Shown here piece after piece: positions 1 through 9,370 of a stretch of DNA of 64,000 bases. The notes below the pieces were generated by a model. The model worked only from the letters and a program-made list of their open reading frames with translations. It ran no database searches and was not told the origin of the DNA. Made by a program: the position numbers and the translations under genes. Within the stretch, counting starts at the first letter, position 1; the number at the start of each line of letters is the position of its first letter. Source of the DNA: Paenibacillus pini JCM 16418 (GTDB taxonomy: Bacteria > Bacillota > Bacilli > Paenibacillales > Paenibacillaceae); NCBI RefSeq assembly GCF_000576305.1, contig NZ_BAVZ01000006.1, positions 62,001 to 126,000 on the forward strand. Direction: 5' to 3'.

Positions 1-135
1 GAAACGAATGAAAACAGGACAGTGCTGGCCGAAATTGACTTCTACATGCTCCGAGAAAATCGTGAACGCGGAGCTGTAGCACCCTTCTTCGACCGCCGGC
101 CTGAACTTTACGAACACCAGAAGACGCTCCTGTAA
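1..135 (+). CDS. Carbon-nitrogen hydrolase (nitrilase family), C-terminal end only
   Basis: The window opens inside a plus-strand reading frame that runs 44 codons to a TAA. The visible tail reads as an AEID strand followed by an FFDRRPELY segment. An acidic strand followed by a (D/R)RRP(E/D)LY ending is typical of the C-terminus of nitrilase/amidohydrolase-family enzymes, which hydrolyse amide or nitrile C-N bonds through a Glu-Lys-Cys triad. The catalytic part lies upstream of the window, so substrate and completeness cannot be judged. The assignment rests on this short tail alone. Confidence 0.55.
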   Translation, partial: ETNENRTVLAEIDFYMLRENRERGAVAPFFDRRPELYEHQKTLL

Positions 136-269
136 ACTGAAAAGACGAGTATCAATCACATTGAAGCAGAGCTCTTACGTAAAATTTTTTGTTGCGAAGT
201 ATAGCAAACAACTGAACACGAAGGATAACACCAAGTCAGGGAATGCCTTTAGTATTCCCTCCCGAAAAG

Positions 270-307
270 CATAAGAAGACCCTTCACAGGGTCTTCTTAT
301 GTTTTTT
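270..307 (+). terminator. Strong Rho-independent terminator
   Basis: A perfect 14-bp inverted repeat (270-283 with 288-301) closes on a TCAC loop and is followed by six T residues (302-307). It lies about 135 bp after the nitrilase-family stop codon and faces the same way. The interval between holds no gene I can support, only a smaller hairpin at about 239-260. Confidence 0.85.
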
Positions 308-356
308 GCGCTAGTTTATCTGCTTAAATAATTTCTTAGGTATCCATAAGAAAAGA

Positions 357-376
357 GCCATCCCGTTAAGGATGGC
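357..376 (-). terminator. Terminator of the ABC transporter operon
   Basis: A 7-bp stem (GCCATCC/GGATGGC) with a 6-nt loop is followed on the minus strand by a T-rich run (TCTTTTCTTA). It lies just beyond the end of the minus-strand ATPase gene and probably ends that transcript. Confidence 0.6.
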
Positions 377-443
377 ATTCAAACTTACCGTTTTAGTTGC
401 ACGGGTGAAATAAGATGAATACCCATGCTGAAAGCAAATCTAA

Positions 444-1126
444 CTAACTTGCGACTACTTCTCCATCTTTCAATTCAATAATACGATTACATTGATTGGC
501 TACCTCTGTATTATGTGTAACCATAATAATGGTGTTTCCAAGTTGATTTAATCTTTTTAATACCTGCATAATTTCCTCAGTTGTAGTGGAGTCAAGTGCT
601 CCTGTCGGTTCATCTGCCAATATAAATGCTGGATTATTCACTATTGCACGAGCAATGGCTACCCTTTGTTGCTGTCCCCCAGAAAGCTGTAACGGTCGTT
701 TATGGATATGGTCTTCTAAGCCTACAGATATTAAAGCATCTTTGCTTCTTTGTACTGCCTCTTTAAGATTGACCTTTTTCTTGCTATACAAATTATAAAA
801 TTGTAGATTGATCTTAACATTCTCCAACGCAGTTAACTCATGGATTAAGTTGAAATTTTGGAATACAAACCCGATTGTTTTGTTTCTGGTGAAGGCTCTC
901 TCTTTTTCTTTTAATATATTTGTATCTTGATCTTCCAAGTAATATGTACCCGATGTTGGGCGGTCTAGTAGCCCCAGAATGTTGAGTAACGTAGATTTCC
1001 CCGATCCAGATGGACCATAATGGCAATCATTTCTCCATGATGAATGCGTAGGGATATATCTTTTAAGACATTTTTTCTTTCCACTTCAAAATATTTATGA
1101 ATTCCATTTAGCTCAATATAGCTCAT
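444..1126 (-). pseudogene. ABC transporter ATP-binding protein (MacB/LolD type), frameshifted
   Basis: This is the ATPase of an FtsX-type ABC transporter. The ATG at 1126 has AAAGGAG upstream and directly follows the stop of the permease gene. The frame gives MSYIELNGIHKYFEVE and then breaks within the P-loop: ATG-GTCC is seen where ATG-GGTCC (IMGPSGSGKST) is expected, so one G is missing at about 1015-1016. The downstream frame carries GPSGSGKST, the signature [15 protein letters not shown], Walker B ([11 protein letters not shown]) and the switch VTHN, and ends at 444. With one base restored the protein is about 227 residues, normal for the family. Either a real null allele or an assembly error in a G run. 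Such proteins pair with FtsX permeases to export lipoproteins or peptides or to sense antimicrobials. Confidence 0.85.
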
Positions 1127-2346
1127 CTACCTAATCACTCCTTTAATCATCTCAATAGGTTCTATCTTCTTTAGCTTTATAAAAGGCATGATTATAGATA
1201 GCAAAATGAAAATAATCATAATGGCGAATGCATAGCTATAACAGATACATTCAACATGAGTGCTTCATTAACAAAAAGAGTTGCAAAAAGTATTTTACAA
1301 ATAGCGGCAGCTAAAATGAAAGAACCCCCAAAAATAACGGTTATTTCTCCGAATACTAAACGAATGATATTATTTTTCGTCAGTCCTAATGAATAATAAA
1401 TGCCAAAATCTTTATACCTTGTAGAGATATTAGCTAAAATAGCACCAATACTTCCTAACAGAGATAGTACTAAAAGAATAGCTGCGAAAGTGATTGTGCT
1501 TATAATAACTACCTTTCGGCTTTCATTATAGGAGTTTATTTCTCCCTGTAATGTGGTGTATTGTAAATCCAAACCGTTGCGGTTAAACACCGATTTAATT
1601 TGCTCCAAGCTTACTCCTCTTGCTTCGTGTTCTGGTAATTGAATTAATGAATTATATGCATATGTCAGATCAGATTCAAATTCTTTAAATTGGGGAGCTA
1701 AGATAAACTCTGTATTGTAAATGATATTATCACTAATCTTAGTTGAACCCCCCGGCCAAAAATGAACAGAAGGTGCCAGTACTCCCACAACCTTAATCTC
1801 TATCTTTTCAAGCTTGTCTGTATTTCCATTCATATAATATCGTGGATACGTTTGTCCTACTCTATATTGATCTTTCAGTGCAGCACTAACCACAACAGGT
1901 ATATTTTCAAAAGAATGTATATCGGTTTGTAATGGTTCTATCGTTCCTTCCTGCAATGTAAGTTTTAACATTTCAATACTATCGTTGTTTAGAATATTTA
2001 AATGTGATTCATTCTTTTTTTCTTGAAAATTGGGATTGGGAATGTCATAAACATACATAGGCTCAAACAAACCGAGTTTTTCAACTAGATTCTTTTCCTT
2101 TAGTTGTTTAAAGACATTGCTATATTCGTTAAGCATACTTTTTTCTGATAAAGGATTTTTTTCATTAATATACGCATGAACTGTATCTAGGGGGACTAAC
2201 GCTTCAATACTTTTTTTATATTGTAATAGATTGAAAATACAGCTTAATCCAAATAATAACGTAGCAAAACCAATTGTAAACTGTACCATTAACAGTGAAA
2301 ATTTGCTTTTCTTTTTAATCATGGATTGGTAAATAAGTCTTATCAC
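1127..2346 (-). pseudogene. FtsX-like ABC permease (second of two), frameshifted near its end
   Basis: MacB-type permease with one N-terminal membrane segment, a large extracellular domain (about residues 50-285) and the start of the C-terminal helix bundle. GTG at 2346 (VIRLIYQSMIKKKSKF) is the likely start, 10 nt after the previous stop. The frame is lost near 1231-1232, where GCTATGCATTC should read GCTATTGCATTC. After one added base the frame continues through the last helix to IEPIEMIKGVIR and a TAG abutting the ATPase ATG. That ending is typical of FtsX proteins, so the frameshift call is firm; its biological reality is not. Confidence 0.82.
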
Positions 2347-2356
2347 ATATAACACC

Positions 2357-3489
2357 TCATGTACGATTAATTGCGTTGATGGGCTCAATACGCATAGCAT
2401 TCAAGGCAGGAGCTATTGCCGAAATCATTCCGAACAATAAAGACACACCCATTGCAAAGAATAAATTCAACCATGTGATTTGAAAGCTTAGCTCTTTTCC
2501 AAGGGAAGAACTAGATAATAGTAGCATGGTAAGATATTGTACAAAGATCGCTAGTAAGCCGCCAAGGATTGAGATGATCAAGACTTCAAGCACCACGGTT
2601 TTGGCAATATAGCGTTATTCGCTCCTAAAGCTTTCATGATACCAATCTCTCTTTTTCGCTCAACTAACCAATACAGCATTAAATGAACAATGTTGATAAC
2701 GGCTATGGTATAGATAAGTATGGTGGCCACTACAGTGATAACAAGTGAATTTCGGAAGGAACTAGCATCTATGTTACTCACATTCTTGTAATCTAATCTG
2801 ATCCCTTTCTGATCGGCTGTCTCTATAAGACTCTTACTTTTTTGCATAAATCGGTCTTTTCCATTTTTCACAAGAATGCTAACAGCATTATGATCTTTTA
2901 TTTCAAGGAAACACTCTGGATAAATATTCAGATAACCCTTCCAAGGCATATATATAACATGCTCCCATGAAGTTTCTCTCGAAGGACGCCCGCCAATACC
3001 AATCACGAGGAATTTTTTATCCCCAATAACTACGTTATCGCCTAGCTTAATCTTATGCTTATCAGCAATACTTTTTCCGATGATAATTGATTGGTTTCCT
3101 CCCATGTCTTCTGTTGAAAAATACTTACCCTCTACTAATGGTATATGCCAGTCTGGTTCCTGATGAAATAACACGGGAACGATTTGAAAGCTGTCATTAT
3201 ATTGATCGAGCTTTCGATTCTCCATATTAAGAAGCTGTGTTTCTCCAAATTCACTTAATCTTTCTATGGTATCTTCAACATCTTGTTGATTCCATTCGCC
3301 ATTACGAGATAAAGAAACATCTACTTGCTGTTCAGGATTGCCACCTCTTTGATCATGTATATATTCTAATGATTCCATAGATGCACTTGTCCCAAGCGAC
3401 ATGACTAAACTGCCGATAAAAAATCCAATAACAATGAATAGAATGGTTACTTTTCTATTTTTCCATTGCCGAAAAATAAACTTGTACAT
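2357..3489 (-). pseudogene. FtsX-like ABC permease (first of two), frameshifted
   Basis: First gene of the operon. The ATG at 3489 is preceded by AGGAGGTGGT; an in-frame GTG lies six bases upstream. The N-terminus is a membrane anchor (about residues 11-32), followed by a large extracytoplasmic domain and the helix ending in the FtsX-type REIGIMKALGA motif. The frame then breaks at about 2610-2611. One added base restores IAKTVVLEVLIISILGG, two more membrane helices and the family ending RIEPINAINRT. The three genes form a tightly packed operon in which each member carries one lesion. No two-component system of the BceRS kind lies beside it. Confidence 0.82.
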
Positions 3490-3628
3490 GATCACACCAC
3501 CTCCTGTTTTTAATTTATGTAGATCAGCTTTATAAGTGGTTATTACTAAAGTATATTTATACTAATTTAAGGGGTATCATCCTATTATTTATAAATTTAA
3601 CTCTAATAGTATATTAATTTAATAAGAA

Positions 3629-3772
3629 TTGGAATATTCACCCTTTTATATAGGAACTAGCGCTTCTGGTTTAGAAGAAGATTCGCCTTTTGGACTCCAT
3701 GAGCCAGACGGAAGCGGTATTGATTCGGCGGAGTTGACGTTACGCTGGGAAATAGCAGTGCATAACATAAAT
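3629..3772 (+). other. Possible gene remnant or short open frame, unrecognised
   Basis: An open plus-strand frame from a TTG at 3629 reads acidic, protein-like sequence (EEDSPFGLHEPDGSGIDS) up to the terminator at 3773. It has no ribosome site and I do not recognise the sequence. The surrounding 3490-3772 interval is otherwise AT-rich upstream sequence of the ABC operon. Confidence 0.2.
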
Positions 3773-3812
3773 AGGCCCAAGGAGGACAATCCTTGGGCCT
3801 TAAATTTTTTTT
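3773..3812. terminator. Bidirectional terminator
   Basis: A perfect 11-bp stem (3773-3783 with 3790-3800, loop GGACAA) is followed by eight T residues on the plus strand. On the minus strand it follows the MATE gene and has a weaker T-rich tail, so it could end transcripts from either side. Confidence 0.75.
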
Positions 3813-3865
3813 GTAGCATCAGGTTGAAACTTACCGACTTAGCCAATGAAGGCTGTGTAAATTAT

Positions 3866-5218
3866 TTACTGTACTAAACTTTCTATATCCGGCTGTAATT
3901 TGTTCCGTAGCACATACAGCATGATGGCACCAACTAGGAACGAGACGGCATCCGCAATAACGATCGACCAGACTACCCCATGGAAGCCGTTCATATAATT
4001 AGCGATATAAAGCACAGGAATTAGAGTAACCCCTTGAATAATCGACATAATAAATGCAGCAGTTCCTTGCGCCGTTGCTTGAAAAATCCCTGTAAACAAT
4101 GTGGTCATTCCAGTAATAAACAAGGATAAGAACGTCACATGCAGAATGTAGCTGCCCATTTGAATTAATTGTGGGTCATTCGTAAATAGACCAATTAAAT
4201 TATCAGAAATCAGATAAACAAGGATGCCGAATACGACGGCTAATACCACGATCGTTTTGAGCGTGAATCCAATGGTCTGCTTCATGCGTACTTTATTCGC
4301 TGTAAACGTATAGGCAATGAGTGGAACGACACCTTCGCACAACCCCATCAGAATAAACTCAGGGAATTGCAATAAACGGGATGAAATGCCATAAGCCGCT
4401 ACAGCCTGATCTCCATACTCGACAAGAAAACGGTTCAAGATCAGTGACATGGCTCCTAAGAAGATCGTCATAATAAAGACGGGAACTCCGATTTTGAACA
4501 CATTACTCATTATTTCCTTCGAAATTTTAAACCATTTGACGGAGACGGATAAAAATTTGCTTTGTTTACTCATAAAGAAGATAAAGAATACACTTGCCAC
4601 TAGGTTAGAGATGACTGTTGCAGACGCGACGCCAATGATGCCCCCGTGGAAGACGAAGATGACTAGCGCATCGAGAATCGTATTGACGACAACGCTTATA
4701 ATCATCCCAGTCATCGACGTAATGGCTGCACCCTCGGCACGCACGATATTCTCGAGCGTAAAGAATAAGACGACGATAGGTGAACCCATGAGCATAACCG
4801 TAACATAATCCTTTGTATATCCGAAAGATTCAGGCGTTGAACCTAGGGCATGTACAATTTGGTCGATTAACGGGAGACCAACTGCTATCGCAATGAGACC
4901 GAGAACTAAACTGGCATAGAACGCGAATGAAGACGCATGCTTGACGTCATCATACCTTTTTTCGCCTAGTAAACGGGAGATAAATGCACCGCTACCGACG
5001 CCAATCAAATTACCTAGCGCCATAATAATCGCGAATAACGGCAAGGTTAGTGCAAGTGCGGTTAACATGGCCGTATTATGGAGCGTACCAAGGAAATAAG
5101 CATTCAAGATGGAATAGATGACACTTATTGACGTGCCTAAAATCATCGGTACAGCAAAGTGAGAGACCGCTTTTGCGACAGGTGCTTTTTCAAAATAATG
5201 GAGGTTTTCTGCGTCCAT
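3866..5218 (-). CDS. MATE family efflux transporter
   Basis: A multidrug/toxin extrusion protein of about 450 residues with twelve predicted hydrophobic helices in two similar halves, which exports cationic compounds using a Na+ or H+ gradient. Family-like features are the N-terminal FAVPMILGTSISVIYSILNA helix and the NLIGVGSGAFISRLLGEKR segment. I prefer the ATG at 5218 over the GTG at 5227, as the distance to AAAGTAG is more usual. It is divergent from a TetR gene, with three operator-like palindromes between them, so it is probably the target of that repressor. The drug substrate cannot be read from the sequence. Confidence 0.9.
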   Translation of the reverse strand: MDAENLHYFEKAPVAKAVSHFAVPMILGTSISVIYSILNAYFLGTLHNTAMLTALALTLPLFAIIMALGNLIGVGSGAFISRLLGEKRYDDVKHASSFAFYASLVLGLIAIAVGLPLIDQIVHALGSTPESFGYTKDYVTVMLMGSPIVVLFFTLENIVRAEGAAITSMTGMIISVVVNTILDALVIFVFHGGIIGVASATVISNLVASVFFIFFMSKQSKFLSVSVKWFKISKEIMSNVFKIGVPVFIMTIFLGAMSLILNRFLVEYGDQAVAAYGISSRLLQFPEFILMGLCEGVVPLIAYTFTANKVRMKQTIGFTLKTIVVLAVVFGILVYLISDNLIGLFTNDPQLIQMGSYILHVTFLSLFITGMTTLFTGIFQATAQGTAAFIMSIIQGVTLIPVLYIANYMNGFHGVVWSIVIADAVSFLVGAIMLYVLRNKLQPDIESLVQ

Positions 5219-5255
5219 GTAAATCACTACTTTCTATATAAATTTCAAAGTTACT

Positions 5256-5337
5256 CTAACAGTGTTAGGTTGTGTCTTACAGTGTTAGATGATATCATAA
5301 ACTTACGAACCTGTAAAGTATAAACTTACACTGTTAG
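5256..5337. promoter_or_regulatory. Three TetR-type operator palindromes
   Basis: The MATE/TetR intergenic region holds three near-identical 13-mers: CTAACAGTGTTAG (5256-5268), CTTACAGTGTTAG (5276-5288) and CTTACACTGTTAG (5325-5337). The first is a perfect palindrome apart from its centre. The first two are 20 bp apart, about two helical turns. Their placement between divergent genes suggests the TetR protein represses both transcription units. Confidence 0.7.
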
Positions 5338-5356
5338 ATAAAAGGACGGATCTCTA

Positions 5357-6058
5357 ATGAAAAAGAATAAGCAGCAGCCTCAGATTTCGGAGGATAGGAT
5401 TTTGGAAGCCTCTTGGGTACTTCTGGGAGAGGATGGTATCGAGAAATTCAGTATGAGAAGATTGGCCGATCGGCTGGGCATACAAGCTCCTTCTTTGTAC
5501 TGGTATTTCAAGAGTAAGCAGAATCTCTATCAGCGTCTTGCTAATTATGTTTCAAAAATTATTTTGGAGGAGTTTCACGCTGAAGGGGATTGGAAGGAGC
5601 AGCTAGCGGGGCTTGCAGTAACAGTGCGGAGCGTACTCGGCCGCTATCCATGCTCTTCGCAGCTCATGATGATTACGCTGCCCCATGAACCGGACATCAT
5701 CCGGTTCACCAACAGAATGCTGCTCTGCGTGGAAGCAACGCCGCTTGAGCAAGCGGAAAAAATGCAAGTGGTCACTACGCTTGTGAACTATGTTTTCTAC
5801 TTCGTTATGGATGATTATCAACATGAGCGGAATGTCTCGGCGATTCTTAAGGACCAGCCGGATGCGCTGCCAGGTGACGAGATGATTAGCCTGTTGAACA
5901 CGATGAACGACAAGGAGGCAGGCTTATTCCGGCGGATGTTTAAGAATGGGCTGTTCGAATTGATGGGGACCGACGTAGCGTTTGATTTCGGCGTAAAGCT
6001 GATTTTGCTCGGAATTGAACAGGTGATTAAGGAGCAGGAAAACGCCAAGCTACCGTAA
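5357..6058 (+). CDS. TetR/AcrR family transcriptional regulator
   Basis: A 233-residue repressor. Residues about 12-60 form the helix-turn-helix domain, with the recognition stretch LADRLGIQAPSLYWYFKSK, which resembles the tetracycline-repressor subgroup. The C-terminal part is helical and would bind ligand and dimerise. The ATG follows AAAGGACGG at a suitable distance. The gene is divergent from the MATE exporter, and its promoter region contains three copies of a CTNACANTGTTAG palindrome. The likely role is drug-responsive control of that exporter and of itself. The ligand is unknown. Confidence 0.9.
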   Translation: MKKNKQQPQISEDRILEASWVLLGEDGIEKFSMRRLADRLGIQAPSLYWYFKSKQNLYQRLANYVSKIILEEFHAEGDWKEQLAGLAVTVRSVLGRYPCSSQLMMITLPHEPDIIRFTNRMLLCVEATPLEQAEKMQVVTTLVNYVFYFVMDDYQHERNVSAILKDQPDALPGDEMISLLNTMNDKEAGLFRRMFKNGLFELMGTDVAFDFGVKLILLGIEQVIKEQENAKLP

Positions 6059-6084
6059 AGCGGGTGAATGAAATCAGGGAACAT

Positions 6085-6125
6085 ATAACAGCCATCCCCC
6101 ACTTCAAGTGAGGGATGGCTGTTAT
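6085..6125 (+). terminator. Long hairpin after the TetR gene
   Basis: A 14-bp perfect stem (6085-6098 with 6112-6125) has a further CACTT/AAGTG stem inside. The T tract is poor in both directions, so termination is likely but may be inefficient. It sits between the plus-strand TetR gene and the minus-strand secreted-protein gene. Confidence 0.55.
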
Positions 6126-6269
6126 CGTTAAGAACGAGGTTTGTAATTTCTCCTGCGGGATGTTTGAGCTCAGCTCACGGATGGAATGTCAGTTTGCTAA
6201 GAGTTCATGACTTAAATGATTATGAAGCCGATATCAGACGGATCCTTAATTACGGAGGCGCGGCCTCTG

Positions 6270-7654
6270 TCAGCGAAGTGCGTAACCGGCCGCCCGGTCG
6301 GCCAACTGCTGGTTACGCTGATTCGAAGTCACGTAGCTTGTATCGGACGGTAAAACACTACTTAGGTCAGCAAGCTTCACGACCTGTGTCTGTACGGACG
6401 GTCCACCTGATGCAGGAGTTGTACTCGGCAGGTTCTGCCAGCGAACCATAATCGTTCCTTCATGTAGACCTACAGGGTCAATCCAGTTAGCTACGCCCGG
6501 GTCTTTAACCGATACAACGAATGTATAGCTACCGTTAGCATTCGGCGCTGCCTGAATGTTGTTAAGACTTGATTGATGATGGATAGGATCTACAGTTACC
6601 ATCCACGGGTCTGTAACCGGAAACACGACATAACCTGCTCCACCAGTAGTTACCCTTGCTACCAGCGCTTCATCATCTGCCAGTTTGAAGTGGCCGAACG
6701 AACTGGCTTGCGTGACCAGCGTGCCTAATGTAGATGATGAGGTCGGACTGGACAGTGTATTTACCGGATTGAGGTGTGTCTTGATGCCCAATGCACCAAT
6801 ACCATAATCGATAATTGATTCTTGCAGATTCGTCCAAGCTTCGGCAGCAATGGCAAGCTGACTCTTGGGCGTGTGCTGGCTGCCGTCCGGCAGCCGCTCT
6901 ACCGTAAGCGCATCAGGCGTTTCGGTATTCCAATTGCCAAGGTTATTGCGTATGAACAACTGCACAGCCGCACTCGTGGACTGTATATGATTGGTACGCC
7001 CATTGGCCGGATCGCTATCAACGGTGATGCTGTAGCTCCCATCCGCATTCACGACTAGATCATTGCCTGACAAGAAGGTGATGGTGTTCTGCGAATTGGG
7101 ATTGCTGATTAGCGAGAACGTTACATCGGTCGGTCCCGGAGAGGTACGTTTTCCGTGAATGATATACTTGGACGAGCCATCAATCGGGATAGTACGATAA
7201 ATATTGTCCGGATTATCATAGGAATATCGTCCTCCCGGCACGTTCAGACCAGCCGAGCTCCGGGGTGGCGTGTTTAGCCAGTATACTTTAGGGAAATAAG
7301 GATCGTTGTTGGCCGCTTTCTGAATGGCGCTGAACGCGAGCTCATTGATAGCGTTATTAAGACGACTTTCCGCTTCTGAGCTTAAGGAGCTCCGTAAGCT
7401 TGCTTGTAAGCTGCCTTGGCTTGGGCCTTCAATAAAGGGTAATTGTTGTACTTATTGATTTGAATGCTTAATGCATCCAGTTCCTGTTGATCCGTAGTTC
7501 CTAGCACCGACGCAGACGCTTGGGCATTCTGCACCGTTACGGAGCTAAGGGACACGACAATAAGCGCGCTTAGTCCCAGTTTAATAAAGCGACTATGAAG
7601 CTTTTGAAAAACGTTCCTCTGTTTCTGTAAATGCATATTCATATTAGTCAGCAT
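6270..7654 (-). pseudogene. Secreted protein, DUF1214-like, frameshifted
   Basis: The N-terminal frame (7654-7382) gives a signal peptide (basic start, hydrophobic stretch ending near AQASA) and stops after AYGAP. One missing base near 7382-7384 explains this: the next frame continues SSEAESRLNNAINELAF and on through GGRYSYDNPDNIYRTIPIDG to 6270. The NPDN(I/L)YR and PIDGS motifs resemble the DUF1214/DUF1254 family of secreted beta-sandwich proteins of unknown function. The length after repair is about 460 residues. GGAGGG precedes the first ATG. No function is claimed. The end near 6270 might also be shifted, since alternative frames stay open a little further. Confidence 0.6.
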
Positions 7655-7679
7655 GCTCCCTCCAAATACAATATTTTTG

Positions 7680-7737
7680 CAAAACTAAAAGAGGCATACT
7701 TTGTTAACCCATATTATTGGGTTCATAGCATGCCTCT
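7680..7737 (-). promoter_or_regulatory. Hairpin with T-rich tail in the 5' leader of the DUF1214-like gene
   Basis: On the minus strand an outer 8-bp stem (AGAGGCAT/ATGCCTCT, 7730-7737 with 7690-7697) encloses a 6-bp stem (AACCCA/TGGGTT) and is followed by TTTAGTTTTG, about 25 nt before the start codon. This is terminator-like and placed as an attenuator would be. I could not match it to a known riboswitch. The rest of 7738-8009 is AT-rich and shows nothing I can name. Confidence 0.4.
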
Positions 7738-8009
7738 GGCTAACCAGTCGGTTGTATTAATTTAACAATAATGCATTTAATTACCTGTATTTAATTTAAA
7801 TTATTCCGATATGTTTTGTCAACATATATTTAGATTGAATTTTATAATAGATGTTAAGCTGCCGGAATGCCTTCACTGCGGATCGGTTTCTGTAGGATGG
7901 CTTTAAATTTAAGAATTATAACGGGATTTTATGATTTGTGTTTGAATGTTAATAAATGCGTTTACATTATGAATTAAATAACAATACATAAAGAAAGAGG
8001 GATACGAAT

Positions 8010-9098
8010 TTGAAGAAACAAGCATTTCAAGGTACTTTCAAAGCACTAATTTTGTTTATGATTTCTGTTCTGGTTATAACGGGCTGTAGTAAAGGTAACA
8101 AGGGTAGCGGGGATGACCTAAAGGTGTTTACTTCTAAGGATGGTCAAGTTCAGTTAACACTGGATAAAGCATGGGTTATGGATCCTGATCTGAATGACAA
8201 GGCTGTTCTGGGAGTATCTGAACGAAAAAAGGAAAAGTATGCAATGGTAAATATCGTATCAAAATCCGATATGCAGGACGATGCTACGTTGGATGAATTT
8301 AAAAGCGCATTTGTTAATAATACCAAACTTTCTGTAACGAATGCTGAGGAATCTAATAACAAAAAAATAAGTATTAATTCCACGGACGCCCAATTATTTG
8401 AAATTACGGGAGAGGCACAGAAAGTGAAGGTTCATTATTTAGTGGCCGTACTAGAAAAGGGTGGCTCATTCTATCAAGTGGTTACTTGGTCTCTAGCATC
8501 CAAATTCGAATCTAATAAAGATGAACTGTTAAAGGCCATTGAGTCATTTAAGATATTAAAGGAAACACCGGCTCCTTCAGCATCTGCTCCAAATTCTAAA
8601 TCTACAGATACCAAAGATACTAACACCACAAAGGAAGACGATAAGAATACAAGAATGACCACTTTGAAGAGTGATGACAAAAAGATGGAGATTGCTGTTC
8701 CAGCATATATGACTTACGAACTAGAGCTATCTCCCAAAGCCGATATTCAAGCGTCACGTGCTGCACAAGAAGAATATATGATGGTTCTGCGAGAGAGTAA
8801 GGATGTTTTTTCCCAAAGCTACACATTAACGGACTATTATAACGCGATTAAGGGCTCCATGTCTAAATCAATAACTAATGCTACCCAAACAGAACCCAAG
8901 AAAATTCAAGTCAATGGACAGCCAGCATTACAATTCGAATTAAACGGCGAAATAGAAAAAATTAAAATTAGCTACCTGATAACACTTGTAGAAACGGATG
9001 GCAACTTCACGCAATTGCTCTTCTGGACTCTTCAAAATCGAATGGAAGATAAACGTGATATGTTCATTAAGTCATCGAGCACGTTTAAAGAACTTTAA
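8010..9098 (+). CDS. Lipoprotein with two tandem PsbP/DcrB-like domains
   Basis: The start is TTG at 8010, with AGAGGG 8-10 nt upstream. The signal peptide ends in the lipobox VITGC, so the protein should be anchored to the outer face of the membrane. The mature part holds two similar domains (about residues 40-185 and 220-362) joined by a Ser/Thr/Lys/Asp linker. Both end alike: VHYLVAVLEKGGSFYQVVTW in the first and ISYLITLVETDGNFTQLLFW in the second, each followed by a charged helix. The fold resembles PsbP/DcrB-type lipoproteins. Function unknown; the duplication is clear in the sequence. Confidence 0.8.
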   Translation: MKKQAFQGTFKALILFMISVLVITGCSKGNKGSGDDLKVFTSKDGQVQLTLDKAWVMDPDLNDKAVLGVSERKKEKYAMVNIVSKSDMQDDATLDEFKSAFVNNTKLSVTNAEESNNKKISINSTDAQLFEITGEAQKVKVHYLVAVLEKGGSFYQVVTWSLASKFESNKDELLKAIESFKILKETPAPSASAPNSKSTDTKDTNTTKEDDKNTRMTTLKSDDKKMEIAVPAYMTYELELSPKADIQASRAAQEEYMMVLRESKDVFSQSYTLTDYYNAIKGSMSKSITNATQTEPKKIQVNGQPALQFELNGEIEKIKISYLITLVETDGNFTQLLFWTLQNRMEDKRDMFIKSSSTFKEL

Positions 9099-9273
9099 TA
9101 ATCGTCCAAAACGAAGACTTTCATGGGTGCGCTTAACAGTTAGAGCATATACTGATATACTTTGCTAAACAGTTCATGAAACGCATCTATCATGTGCTTG
9201 GGAAGTGGATGAAGGCAAGCTTCTTCAATTAAGCAGTGCTCTGAGCCTGCAACAAATAAATAACTTAAAGATA

Positions 9274-9302
9274 AAGGCACCCGTTGAGGTGCCTTATCAT
9301 TT
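9274..9302 (+). terminator. Hairpin terminator between 9.1 and 9.3 kb
   Basis: AAGGCACC and GGTGCCTT pair around a CGTTGA loop (9274-9295). The tails are T-rich but interrupted in both directions. It most likely ends the lipoprotein transcript. The rest of 9099-9370 holds nothing I can support. Confidence 0.5.
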
Positions 9303-9370
9303 GTTCTATAGAGGATTGGCTCCGTCTCTCTAATCATCATTTGTAATATAGTCAATGAAAGAAGGATATT

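Noticed and set aside
838..1026. 62-codon minus-strand frame as a separate gene
   Set aside because: It is the out-of-frame continuation of the ATPase start across the missing base.
6164..6451. 95-codon plus-strand frame
   Set aside because: Mostly antisense to the DUF1214-like gene; no ribosome site and composition unlike a protein.
7680..7760. Known riboswitch class
   Set aside because: The conserved cores of the classes I know (c-di-GMP, SAM, preQ1, cobalamin and others) are not present.
9140..9355. 71-codon minus-strand frame
   Set aside because: It runs through a terminator hairpin and lacks a ribosome site. The last 40 codons look somewhat protein-like, so a decayed gene end cannot be fully excluded.
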